From the NCBI RefSeq assembly GCF_003344765.1, contig NZ_QPMH01000002.1, positions 248,001 through 312,000 of the forward strand: 64,000 nucleotides of DNA, in the 5' to 3' direction. This DNA comes from Ferruginivarius sediminum (GTDB lineage: Bacteria; Pseudomonadota; Alphaproteobacteria; Kiloniellales; Rhodovibrionaceae). The notes under the pieces are model-generated. The model made no database searches, was not told the DNA's origin, and was given only the letters and a program-made list of their open reading frames with translations. The position numbers were made by a program, and so were the translations under genes. Of this stretch, positions 10,247 to 18,085 are shown piece after piece; positions within the stretch are counted from its first letter, which is position 1, and each line of letters starts with the position of its first letter.

Positions 10247-10379
10247 GCTCCTTGCTCCTCTTGCCTTGATTCGACAGTCGGCGGATGCGCGCCCCGGAAA
10301 CGGGGCTGCCGACGGTTGAAGGCTCAGGTCGGGAGCGAATGTGCAGAGAAGGTGACGTTCGTCTGACGATGGCTTGCCG

Positions 10380-10799
10380 TCAGTCGCCCAGGAGGTGCAG
10401 CGCGAGGTGCCGGGACTTCGGCGCGCTGCGGTGCTCGAACAGGAAGATCCCCTGGTAGCGGCCCAGCAGCATCCGTCCGTCGCGCACCGGAATGGCGAGA
10501 TGCGTCTGGGTCAGCGCGGCCCGGATGTGGGCCGGCTGGTCGTCGGAGCCCTCGGCGATATGGCGGTAAAGCGAGGTGTCCTCCCGCACCAGGTTCTTGA
10601 AGAAGTCCAGCATGTCGTGCTGCACGTCGGGATCGATGTTCTCCTGGATCACCAGCGAGGCCGAGGTGTGCCGCAGGTAGACGGTCAACAGGCCCTCGGC
10701 GATCCCTTGCCCGCCGACCCATTCCGCCGCGCGGCCGGTGATCTCGTAAAAGCCCTGGCCCCTCGTGGACACCTCGATCTCGTCCAGCGCCTGTCGCAT
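10380..10799 (-). CDS. YjbQ family protein (secondary thiamine-phosphate synthase enzyme family)
   Basis: 139 residues matching the compact UPF0047/YjbQ fold. Signatures are GLLTVYLRHTSASLVIQEN (the conserved HTSA site), a DPDVQHDMLDFFKNLV stretch, and IPVRDGRMLLGRYQGIFLFE near the end. Members bind metal through conserved histidines and some show weak thiamine-phosphate synthase activity; the physiological role is uncertain. A GGGAGG Shine-Dalgarno precedes the ATG. The next gene upstream on the same strand is the DUF3830 gene 97 nt away, so they may be co-transcribed. Confidence 0.93.
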   Translation of the reverse strand: MRQALDEIEVSTRGQGFYEITGRAAEWVGGQGIAEGLLTVYLRHTSASLVIQENIDPDVQHDMLDFFKNLVREDTSLYRHIAEGSDDQPAHIRAALTQTHLAIPVRDGRMLLGRYQGIFLFEHRSAPKSRHLALHLLGD

Positions 10800-10895
10800 G
10801 CCGCTTGCCTCCCGTGAAGCCGGCGGGCCGTTGCCCTTGAATGCCCCATTATCGGCACATGGGGACGCAGGACGGCAACGGTACCCTGCCGGGCC

Positions 10896-11372
10896 TTACT
10901 CGGGCTCGATAAACAGGCGTTCGTCCTTGAGCCCGTTGAACCAGACATCGTGGCAGGCCTCGGCCATCGCCTCCACGTCCTCGACCGAGGTCATGGTGGC
11001 AAAGATGCTGCCGATTGCCGGGCCGAAGGGGCCATAGAGGTTGTTGCCGCGCTCGTAGAAATAGGCGAGGTCGACCAGACGCGCGCCCTCGTCCTTGGCC
11101 AACAGGCCCGGCGGGTGCGGGATGTACATCAGGTCGCCCGGTCCCGGATACGCGCAGGCCCACTCCAGCGGCGGGTCCGCCTCCCACGCGGGCAGCAGCG
11201 CGTAGACCTCGTTGCTGGCGTATTTGGCGTGCCAGATCTGATCCTCCACCGGCAGGCGGCGGCAGACGGCCGCGCAGGTCCGCGGCGAGCGGTCCCATCG
11301 CAGTTTCAGCCGCACGCTCACTCCGCGCCGGCGCAGCCCGACGCGCAGGAAATCCGGTCCTTGCTCGCTCAT
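10896..11372 (-). CDS. DUF3830 family cyclophilin-like protein
   Basis: 158 residues resembling DUF3830, a cyclophilin-like beta-barrel family. The supporting pattern is RSPRTCAAVCRRLP, then VEDQIWHAKYASNEVYALL, CAYPGPGDLMYIP and GPAIGSIFATM, in the order seen in that family. No catalytic role is known; some members sit beside amino-acid or nucleobase catabolic genes. The ATG at 11372 has a good AAGGGGAG Shine-Dalgarno. The protein lacks a signal peptide. It lies head to head with the Sel1-repeat gene, so their promoters share the 11373-11539 gap. Confidence 0.8.
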   Translation of the reverse strand: MSEQGPDFLRVGLRRRGVSVRLKLRWDRSPRTCAAVCRRLPVEDQIWHAKYASNEVYALLPAWEADPPLEWACAYPGPGDLMYIPHPPGLLAKDEGARLVDLAYFYERGNNLYGPFGPAIGSIFATMTSVEDVEAMAEACHDVWFNGLKDERLFIEPE

Positions 11373-11539
11373 GCGCTCCCCTTATCGGTTGTGGCTTCGG
11401 GCCCGGCAAACAGGTGCGGCCATGTACGCATGATCCTATCGTATACGCTGGCCCGCAGGTTGGCGGGGCGAAGGGACCAAGGCAAGAGACCGCGCATCCC
11501 ACCCTTGCCCGCGGGCGCTCTCTTCGGCAGGTTGCAGGC

Positions 11540-12223
11540 ATGAAACGCGTCCTTTTCGCCGCTGCATCGCTATGCCTGCTGGCGTTCCTGGCCGTCGGCG
11601 CGCAAGCCGGGGAGCCGGGAAGTTTCGAGGCGGGCGATTCCGCCGCCCGTCGCGGCAATTACGGCAAGGCGGTGTCGATCTGGAAAACGCTGGCCGAGGA
11701 CGGCGACGCCAGGGCGCAGACCGCGCTGGCGGGCATGTATGCCGCCGGGCTTGGCGTGGCGCCGGACTTCGCCAAGGCGCGGGAGTGGTTCCGGGCGGCC
11801 GCAGAGCAGGGCGATCCCGAGGCCGCGATGGGCCTGGGAGCGATGTACGCTCGCGGCCTTGGCGTGGAGAAGGACGGCGGCGCGGCGCGGGAATGGTACC
11901 GCAAGGCGGCGGAGGCCGGCTTCGCCCGCGCGCAGATGGTGCTGGCCGAGATTTACCACGGCGGTGAAGGCGTTCAGGCGGACGCGGCGAAAGCCGTGCG
12001 TTGGTACAGCGCCGCGGCGGAAAGCGGCCACGCCGGCGCGCAGCTTCAACTCGCCCGCCTATACCGCGACGGCGACGGGATCGCGCGCGACCTGGAACAG
12101 GCCCTGCGCTGGTACGATGCGGCGGCGGGCAATGGCAACGCCCTGGCCCGGAAAGAGCGGGCGCGGCTCGTCGACAGCCTGGACGCGGACGCCCGCCGAC
12201 GGCTTGGGTTGAGCGAGGACTGA
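11540..12223 (+). CDS. Secreted Sel1-repeat (TPR-like) protein
   Basis: 227 residues. The signal peptide MKRVLFAAASLCLLAFLAVG...AQA indicates export. The remainder is built of about five Sel1-like repeats of roughly 36 residues, each with the AxxLGxMYxxGxGVxxDxxxAxxWxxxAAxxG pattern (for example ALAGMYAAGLGVAPDFAKAR and GLGAMYARGLGVEKDGGAAR). Sel1 proteins act as protein-protein scaffolds in the envelope. The ATG at 11540 is chosen because the signal peptide starts there; the same frame is open upstream only as the shadow of the DUF3830 gene. Partner unknown. Confidence 0.9.
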   Translation: MKRVLFAAASLCLLAFLAVGAQAGEPGSFEAGDSAARRGNYGKAVSIWKTLAEDGDARAQTALAGMYAAGLGVAPDFAKAREWFRAAAEQGDPEAAMGLGAMYARGLGVEKDGGAAREWYRKAAEAGFARAQMVLAEIYHGGEGVQADAAKAVRWYSAAAESGHAGAQLQLARLYRDGDGIARDLEQALRWYDAAAGNGNALARKERARLVDSLDADARRRLGLSED

Positions 12224-12246
12224 ACGGTCCGCCCGGCAGGACGGTG

Positions 12247-12278
12247 TTGACATTCGCTCAACGCTTGCGGGTTATAAT
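12247..12278 (+). promoter_or_regulatory. Candidate sigma-70 promoter for the CHAP lipoprotein gene
   Basis: Both hexamers match consensus exactly: TTGACA at 12247-12252 and TATAAT at 12273-12278. The spacer is 20 nt, longer than the ideal 17, which would weaken it. The -10 box lies 43 nt before the GTG start at 12322. Such a full-consensus pair is rare in this GC-rich window. Confidence 0.55.
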
Positions 12279-12321
12279 GCGATACCGCACGGCACGGTTC
12301 GGTCTTTAAGGGGGATCTCAC

Positions 12322-12891
12322 GTGCAGCGTATCGTCGTCTCCGCGTTGCTGCTGGCCGGGCTGGCCGCTTGCGCCGCGCCGACACCGGCACCGGTAGAGC
12401 AACATGCGCCCTCACCGCGTGTCGTCCGCCCGGACCCGATCCAGCCGCCGCGCGCCGGGAACCCCGAGCTGCCGCAGCCGGCGATCCTTCGCGCGGACCG
12501 TCCGCTGCAATGCGTTCCCTACGCCCGGCAGGTGTCCGGGGTGGAGATCTACGGCGACGCCTGGACGTGGTGGGGCAGCGCGAAGGGACGCTACACGCGC
12601 GGACGCACGCCCCGGCTCGGCGCCGTCGCCCAGCTCAGCACCGGGCCACAACGCGGGCATCTGGCCGTCGTGCGGGAGATCGTGAGCCCGCGCCGCGTCA
12701 TCGTCGATCACGCCAACTGGCTGAACCACGGACAGATCCACCGCAACACGCCGATGGTGGACGTTTCAAAGGCCAACGACTGGTCGCGCGTGCGCGTCTG
12801 GTACACGCCGGGCGACCAGCTTGGCAGCAGCGTCTATCCAGTCACGGGGTTCATCTATCCCGAACGCCTGACGGCGGAGGCGGAGTCCTGA
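12322..12891 (+). CDS. CHAP-domain lipoprotein (putative peptidoglycan amidase/endopeptidase)
   Basis: 189 residues. The N terminus is a lipoprotein signal with lipobox LAAC (Cys17), followed by a Pro-rich linker, so it is probably tethered to the outer membrane. A CHAP domain (NlpC/P60 fold) starts at Cys64 (LQCVPYARQVSGV), with His113 (RGHLAVVREI) and Asn132 (VDHANWLN) as the other likely catalytic residues. CHAP enzymes cleave peptidoglycan cross-links or stem peptides. The start is a GTG preceded by GGGGGATCTCAC; ATG alternatives would delete the signal. A consensus-like promoter lies just upstream. It converges on glpK, 16 bp away. Confidence 0.9.
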   Translation: MQRIVVSALLLAGLAACAAPTPAPVEQHAPSPRVVRPDPIQPPRAGNPELPQPAILRADRPLQCVPYARQVSGVEIYGDAWTWWGSAKGRYTRGRTPRLGAVAQLSTGPQRGHLAVVREIVSPRRVIVDHANWLNHGQIHRNTPMVDVSKANDWSRVRVWYTPGDQLGSSVYPVTGFIYPERLTAEAES

Positions 12892-12907
12892 GCACAGCCA
12901 GGCATCC

Positions 12908-14401
12908 TCACCCGTCGCTGCGCACGCGGCGGACGGCATCGACCCAGCCGGCGTAGCGGCGCTCGCGTTCCTCGGCGTGCATGCGTGGTTCGAAGCGCCG
13001 CTCGGCGCGCCAGACCTCTGAAATGCCCGCCGTGCCGTCGAATACGCCTGTCTTGAGGCCGGCGAGGCACGCGGCGCCGAGGGCCGTGGTCTCGATAACC
13101 TCCGGCCGCTCCACCGGGACGTTCAGAAGGTCGGCGAGGCGTTGCAGGAACCAGTCGTTCGCCACCATGCCGCCGTCCACGCGCAGCGCGGCCGGGGCCT
13201 CGCCGCCGTCGGCCTCCATCGCCTGCAGCAGGTCGCGGGTTTGGTAGCACACCGCGTCCAACGTCGCGGCCGCGATCTCCGCCGGGCCGGTGGCGCGGTT
13301 CAGGCCGAAGATGGCGCCGCGCGCGCCCGAATCCCAGTATGGCGCGCCCAGCCCCACGAAGGCTGGCACCATGTAGACGCCACTTTCCGGGTCCGCCTGC
13401 TGTGCCAGTGTCTCGGTCTCCGGCGCGGAACCGAGCAGCTTCAGGCCGTCGCGCAGCCATTGCACCGCCGCGCCGGCGACGAAGATGCTGCCCTCCAGGG
13501 CATAGGTGGTTTCCTCGCCCAGGCGGTAGGCGATGGTGGTGAGCAGCCGGTTGCGCGAGGTCGGCGCCGTCCGCCCGGTGTTCATCAGCGCGAAGCAGCC
13601 GGTGCCGTAGGTCGATTTCAGCATGTTCTCGTCGAAGCACGCCTGTCCCACGACGGCCGCCTGCTGGTCGCCCGCGATGCCGGTCACGGGAAGCGACGCG
13701 CCGAAGAGGTCGGCCTGCGTGTGCCCGAATTCCGCGTCGCAGGCCCGCACCTCCGGCAGCATCGCGGCCGGGATGTCGAGCAGGGCCAGCAGCTCGTCGT
13801 CCCAGCGCTGCCGGCGGATGTCGTAGAGCATGGTGCGGGAGGCGTTGGTGGCGTCGGTGGCATGCACCGTGCCGCCCGTCAGCCGCCACAGCAGAAAGCT
13901 GTCCACGGTGCCGAAAGCCAGCTTCCCGGCCTCCGCCCGCTGGCGCGCGCCATCGACGTTCTCCAGGATCCAGGCGATCTTGGTGGCGGAGAAGTAGGAA
14001 TCGACCAGAAGGCCGGTGCGCCGCTGGATCAGCGCCTCGTGCCCGTCCTTGCGCAACTTGTCGCACAGCGGCGCGCCTCGGCGGTCCTGCCAGACGATGG
14101 CGTTATGCACCGGCTTGCCGGTCTCGCGGTCCCAGATGACCGCCGTCTCGCGCTGGTTGGTGATGCCGATTCCGGCGATGTCCCCGGCGGCAAGGCCCGC
14201 TTTCTCCATCGCTCCGCGCGCGGTTTCCAGGGTGTCGCGCCAGATGTCCTCGGGATCGTGCTCCACCCAGCCGGAGCGGGGAAAATGCTGCGGCAGCTCC
14301 TTCTGGGCGTCGGCGACGATGCGACCGCGCCCGTCGAACACGATGGCCCGGCTGGAGGTGGTGCCCTGATCGATGGCAAGGATGTGGCGCGTGTCCGTCA
14401 T
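12908..14401 (-). CDS. glpK: Glycerol kinase
   Basis: 497 residues, full length for GlpK of the FGGY kinase family, which converts glycerol plus ATP to glycerol-3-phosphate. The N terminus [17 protein letters not shown] is the phosphate-1 motif. Other family blocks are QGEL-region equivalents [52 protein letters not shown] and the second FGGY signature [19 protein letters not shown]. Both the fructose-bisphosphate-type and IIAGlc control sites known from E. coli cannot be judged here. No glpD, glpF or regulator is adjacent, so it stands apart from a glycerol operon. Confidence 0.98.
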   Translation of the reverse strand: MTDTRHILAIDQGTTSSRAIVFDGRGRIVADAQKELPQHFPRSGWVEHDPEDIWRDTLETARGAMEKAGLAAGDIAGIGITNQRETAVIWDRETGKPVHNAIVWQDRRGAPLCDKLRKDGHEALIQRRTGLLVDSYFSATKIAWILENVDGARQRAEAGKLAFGTVDSFLLWRLTGGTVHATDATNASRTMLYDIRRQRWDDELLALLDIPAAMLPEVRACDAEFGHTQADLFGASLPVTGIAGDQQAAVVGQACFDENMLKSTYGTGCFALMNTGRTAPTSRNRLLTTIAYRLGEETTYALEGSIFVAGAAVQWLRDGLKLLGSAPETETLAQQADPESGVYMVPAFVGLGAPYWDSGARGAIFGLNRATGPAEIAAATLDAVCYQTRDLLQAMEADGGEAPAALRVDGGMVANDWFLQRLADLLNVPVERPEVIETTALGAACLAGLKTGVFDGTAGISEVWRAERRFEPRMHAEERERRYAGWVDAVRRVRSDG

Positions 14402-14745
14402 GGTCTTTCCATTGGTCGTGCACGGTGATGTCCGCTGTCTCCACTTGGCGGGAGATTAGCGGCGAAAGGTGGGGATTAGCCAGCGTCGAGCGCCCTTGGG
14501 GTCCAGGCCGGGGACGGTAGGGCCAGCCATTGCGCGTGTAATCTGATCCAGCGCAATGTTCAGTGCGCCAGCAAACGCTACACGGAGCATCGGATGGGTT
14601 GGGTAAGCGCTTGCAATAACTCATCCTGCTCATGTTATGGATTGCAGGGGGTTTTTCATTGGTCGCGGGCAGACGCGGCCAGTCCCGCCGGGCGCAATCA
14701 AGATCGATACCGCCGGGCCCGCCCGGCGAAAGGGGGATCCACAAG
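14402..14745. promoter_or_regulatory. Leader region between glpK and the triple-barrel porin gene
   Basis: A 344-bp divergent gap without a plausible gene. It must contain the promoters of glpK and of the outer-membrane protein. A weak promoter-like pair for the latter is TTGCAA at 14611-14616 with GTTATG at 14634-14639 (17-nt spacer). The Shine-Dalgarno AAAGGGGGAT lies just before ATG 14746. No terminator or RNA structure was recognised. Confidence 0.4.
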
Positions 14746-17274
14746 ATGTGCAAGTGCGCCCGCAAACCCTGGAGCTTCGCGGCGCTCCTGATGGCGGGAA
14801 GCTGTCTCGCCGGCCTGCCGGCGGCGGCGCAAACCGTCGACGAGTCGCCCGATCGCGATCAGGGCGGGGCGGAGGCGCCGATGCGCGCGCCGGAGGAGGG
14901 CGAGGGGCCTTACAAAGGATTGCGCCTCGGGTCGTTCCTGGTCGATCCCGGGATCTCCGTCACCGAGACGTATGACGACAACATCTTCGCCCAGAAAACC
15001 GGCGAGGAAGACGACCTGATCACGATCGTCTCGCCCACGCTCGACGTGCGCTCCGACTGGGAGCGGCACGCGGTTGGCTTTCGCGCTGGCGCGGATATCG
15101 CATTCTATGGCGAGAACCAGGACGAAGATTATCAGGACGCCTTCGTCGGACTGAACGGCCGTTACGACCTTTCGAGCACGTCCAATATCTTCGCCGGCCT
15201 GGATTTCGCCCGGGAGCACGAGGAGCGCGATTCCCCGGACGATCCCTTCGCCGCGGACGAGCCGACGACCTACACCGATTTGCAGGGCGTGCTGGGGACC
15301 GAGCACCGGCTGGGCGATGTGCGCCTGCGCGTCGGCGGCACTGCGCAGAACCTGGATTTCCGTGATGTGGATCAGGTCGGCGGCGGCGAGATCAACAACG
15401 ACGACCGCGACCGCAACCAGTACGAGGTGGGCAGCCGCGCCACGCTACTGTCGAATCCCGTCTGGCAGCCGTTCGTGCAGGCGGCCTGGGACGTGCGCGA
15501 GTACGACGACGGCCGCGACGACTTCGGCTTCGAGCGCGACAGCGACGGCTACAGCGCGGCCATCGGCACGAACGTCCGCCTGGGCCAGGGCGCGCGCGGC
15601 GAGGTCCTCGCGGGCTACATGCAGCAGGACTACGAGGATTCCCGCTTCGGCACGGTGGACGGGCTGGACATCGGCGCGCGCTTGAACGTCCGCGCAACGC
15701 CGCGGGTCAGCTTCAACGCCTATCTGGACCGGTCCATAGAGGAAACGACACTGATCGGCAGCCCGGCATCCATCGACACGGTCGGCGGGGTGACCGTCAG
15801 CCATCGCTTGAGCGACCGCCTGACCGCGTCGGTGCCGCTCTACCACGTGCGAAGCGATTTCGAGCGTATCGACCGGACGGACGACACCACGGGCGTGGGC
15901 TTGCAGCTTCGCTACCTGCTGACGTCGAACCTTTACGTCGAAGGCGGCTACAACTTTGAGCGGCGCGAATCCAGCGACCCGAGCGAGGATTACGACAACA
16001 ACATCATTTTCGCCCGGCTCGGCGCGCAGCTTTCCGAGACCACTTTCGACCCGGTACCGGTCTACGCGAAGCACGGCCTTTACGGCGGCCTGCAGGCGGG
16101 CCACTCGGTCCTGGGCACGGAGGTCGACGGGCCGCGCGGTCCGGGCGGCAGCGGAAGCGTCGGCAACGAACAGGCCGACGACGGCTATGTCGCTGGTGGC
16201 TTCGTCGGCTATGCGGCGATGCTGGACCGCTGGCAGTACGGCGTCGAGCTGGAAGCCGACAGGGGCGACGCGGACTGGGATCACGACAATGCGCCAGGCG
16301 ACCGGGACTTCTCGGCCCAGCGCGATGTCAGCTACGGCGGGGCCGTCCGGCTCGGCTATCTGCTCAATCCGCGGGGGTTGGTCTATACGCGCGTCGGTCT
16401 GGTGCGCACCCAGTTCGATACGTTCTATGACGACGGGCGCGGTAACGTCGTCGATTTCGAGGAGACGCAGACCGGCATCCGCTTCGGCGCCGGCGTCGAG
16501 GTGTCGCTGAGCGAGCGTGTGTTCTGGCGCGCCGACTGGACCTATACCGCCTACGACGATTACGACGTGGACTACACCAGGGGCGTCGACACCTTCGACA
16601 ACGACGAGTCGTTGTTCCGTATCGGTCTCGGCTACCGGCTGTACGACACCCGCGCCGACGGCGGCGAGGAAGAGGCCCGGATCGCCCACGACTTCAACGG
16701 CGCCTATGGCGGCGGCCAGCTTGGCTGGACCTGGCTCGAAACCGAGAACGAGGGCGGGCGCGGGCGTCCCATCGGCACGAGCTTCCTTAGCGTCGAGCGC
16801 GGCGGCGACGGGCCGGCCGGCGGCATCTTCGGCGGTTACGGCCAGACCTTCGGCCCGATCTACGCAGGCGTCGAGGTGGACGCGGAAGTGGCAAGCGCCG
16901 ACTGGGATGTGGAGCGAGTCCCCGGACGCCGGGTGTATTCCGTCAAGAAGGATTACGCGGTCGGCGGCGGCGTACGAGTAGGCTATGTCCTGGCCGACGC
17001 GGCGCTCATCTACGGACGCGTCGGCGCCGTCCTCGGCGGGTTCAGCACGTCTTACAAGCTGGCGGACTCCGGTGTGGACGAGGACGACGAGCGGACCGAG
17101 CCCGGCATCCGCTTCGGCGGCGGCGTTGAGGTGCCGGCCAGCGAGCGTCTGTTCGTGCGGCTGGATTACACTTTTACTGACTACGACAGCTATTCGATCG
17201 ACTACGGTCCTGGTAGCGACCGCTTCGACAACGACGAAAGCCTGATTCGAGTGGGTGTTGGCTATCGCTTCTAG
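14746..17274 (+). CDS. Outer-membrane protein with three fused beta-barrel units
   Basis: 842 residues after a signal peptide (MCKCARKPWS through PAAAQ). Residues about 60-440 form a BBP2_2-type putative porin (starts RLGSFLVDPGISVTETYDDN, with alternating aromatic strands). Two OmpA/Omp25-like units follow at about 444-632 and 652-842. The two units are paralogous: both begin with a GxYGGxQxG strand, contain xSADWD/GDADWD, RxGYxLxxxxLxYxRVGxV and xGIRFGxGVEVxxSERxFxRxDxT, and end FDNDESLxRxGxGYR. The final residue is Phe, the usual C-terminal recognition signal for Bam-dependent barrels. Very acidic loops suggest a saline habitat (inference). The start at 14746 is fixed by the signal peptide and AAAGGGGGAT. 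A strong terminator follows. Function unknown: pore, adhesion or surface anchoring are all possible. Confidence 0.85.
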   Translation: MCKCARKPWSFAALLMAGSCLAGLPAAAQTVDESPDRDQGGAEAPMRAPEEGEGPYKGLRLGSFLVDPGISVTETYDDNIFAQKTGEEDDLITIVSPTLDVRSDWERHAVGFRAGADIAFYGENQDEDYQDAFVGLNGRYDLSSTSNIFAGLDFAREHEERDSPDDPFAADEPTTYTDLQGVLGTEHRLGDVRLRVGGTAQNLDFRDVDQVGGGEINNDDRDRNQYEVGSRATLLSNPVWQPFVQAAWDVREYDDGRDDFGFERDSDGYSAAIGTNVRLGQGARGEVLAGYMQQDYEDSRFGTVDGLDIGARLNVRATPRVSFNAYLDRSIEETTLIGSPASIDTVGGVTVSHRLSDRLTASVPLYHVRSDFERIDRTDDTTGVGLQLRYLLTSNLYVEGGYNFERRESSDPSEDYDNNIIFARLGAQLSETTFDPVPVYAKHGLYGGLQAGHSVLGTEVDGPRGPGGSGSVGNEQADDGYVAGGFVGYAAMLDRWQYGVELEADRGDADWDHDNAPGDRDFSAQRDVSYGGAVRLGYLLNPRGLVYTRVGLVRTQFDTFYDDGRGNVVDFEETQTGIRFGAGVEVSLSERVFWRADWTYTAYDDYDVDYTRGVDTFDNDESLFRIGLGYRLYDTRADGGEEEARIAHDFNGAYGGGQLGWTWLETENEGGRGRPIGTSFLSVERGGDGPAGGIFGGYGQTFGPIYAGVEVDAEVASADWDVERVPGRRVYSVKKDYAVGGGVRVGYVLADAALIYGRVGAVLGGFSTSYKLADSGVDEDDERTEPGIRFGGGVEVPASERLFVRLDYTFTDYDSYSIDYGPGSDRFDNDESLIRVGVGYRF

Positions 17275-17307
17275 GGCATAAAACTTCCAGACATCATGAA
17301 TTTTCCG

Positions 17308-17345
17308 AGAGCGCGGACAAAGTCCGCGCTCTTTAGCTTTTTGTT
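17308..17345 (+). terminator. Rho-independent terminator after the triple-barrel gene
   Basis: A perfect 11-bp stem (17308-17318 with 17322-17332) around an AAA loop is followed by a T-rich run (TTTAGCTTTTTTG). It lies 34 nt after the porin stop and separates it transcriptionally from the next two genes. Confidence 0.92.
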
Positions 17346-17446
17346 GCTCATGATTGATTCAGAGCAATGTAGAACCCCCGCGTCCAATGCATCATGGCTC
17401 TATCGATCGGCGAAGCCGGCGATGACGCGCAAGATTCGGGATTGGA

Positions 17447-17932
17447 ATGATGGACAAGTACGGACGCGTCCGCCTTTGGGCGCTTGGTTGTGCCGGGTTC
17501 GTCCTGGCGCTGGGAATGGAGGTTCCCGGGCCGGCCGATGGCGGCACCGCGATGGGGTTGAGCATGCCAGCCGCGAATGCGGACGAGGGCGGCTCGCACA
17601 GTGCGGGCGGCGACGGCGCGCGCCGCGGGCCGCAGGACGGACGCGGCCGCATGGGCGGCGGACCGGGCGTGGAGCCCGGCTCTCACAGCGGTGGCCATAG
17701 CGGCAGTCATCTCGAGGAAAGCGTGTTCCGTGGCGGCGGGCATCACGACGAAGCCTCGCACGAGGACGACAGCTCCCACGAGGAGCACGAATCGCAGCGT
17801 CCGGCGCATGCCGGTGGCGGCCATGAGGACGAAGGGCACGACGCAGGATCTCATGAGGACAGCGACGAGACCGAGCACGAGTCACGCCGCCCCGAACACG
17901 CGGGTGGCGGACACGAAGAAGAAGAAACATGA
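17447..17932 (+). CDS. Secreted His/Glu/Gly-rich low-complexity protein
   Basis: 161 residues, no recognised family. A signal peptide occupies about residues 1-45 (ends NADEGG). The mature part is almost entirely His, Glu, Asp, Ser and Gly, with 16 histidines, so metal binding is possible but unproven. A motif SGSHLEESVFRG (residues 85-96) recurs as SGSRLEEDVMRG in the next gene. Residues 111-129 and 142-160 are a tandem repeat around EHES-Q/R-RP-A/E-HAGGGHE. The gene has its own start region after the porin terminator, and its stop lies about 150 nt before the next gene. Low-complexity composition means the reading frame is supported mainly by the signal peptide and the shared motif. Confidence 0.72.
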   Translation: MMDKYGRVRLWALGCAGFVLALGMEVPGPADGGTAMGLSMPAANADEGGSHSAGGDGARRGPQDGRGRMGGGPGVEPGSHSGGHSGSHLEESVFRGGGHHDEASHEDDSSHEEHESQRPAHAGGGHEDEGHDAGSHEDSDETEHESRRPEHAGGGHEEEET

Positions 17933-18085
17933 GAAATGTCCTGCTGTCCGGATCTCAACTTGATGCAAAGCAGTGCAGGTAAATTAGGCACAGCTAAACT
18001 AGACACGCTGGCAGACGCTTCGCGACGTGATCGGAAGTCACGACAAAGCGGACTTGCCCCAGGATATCAGGAAGGAGCGGATTCA

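Noticed and set aside
13142..14428. 428-codon frame antisense to glpK
   Set aside because: No family features; glpK on the minus strand is unambiguous.
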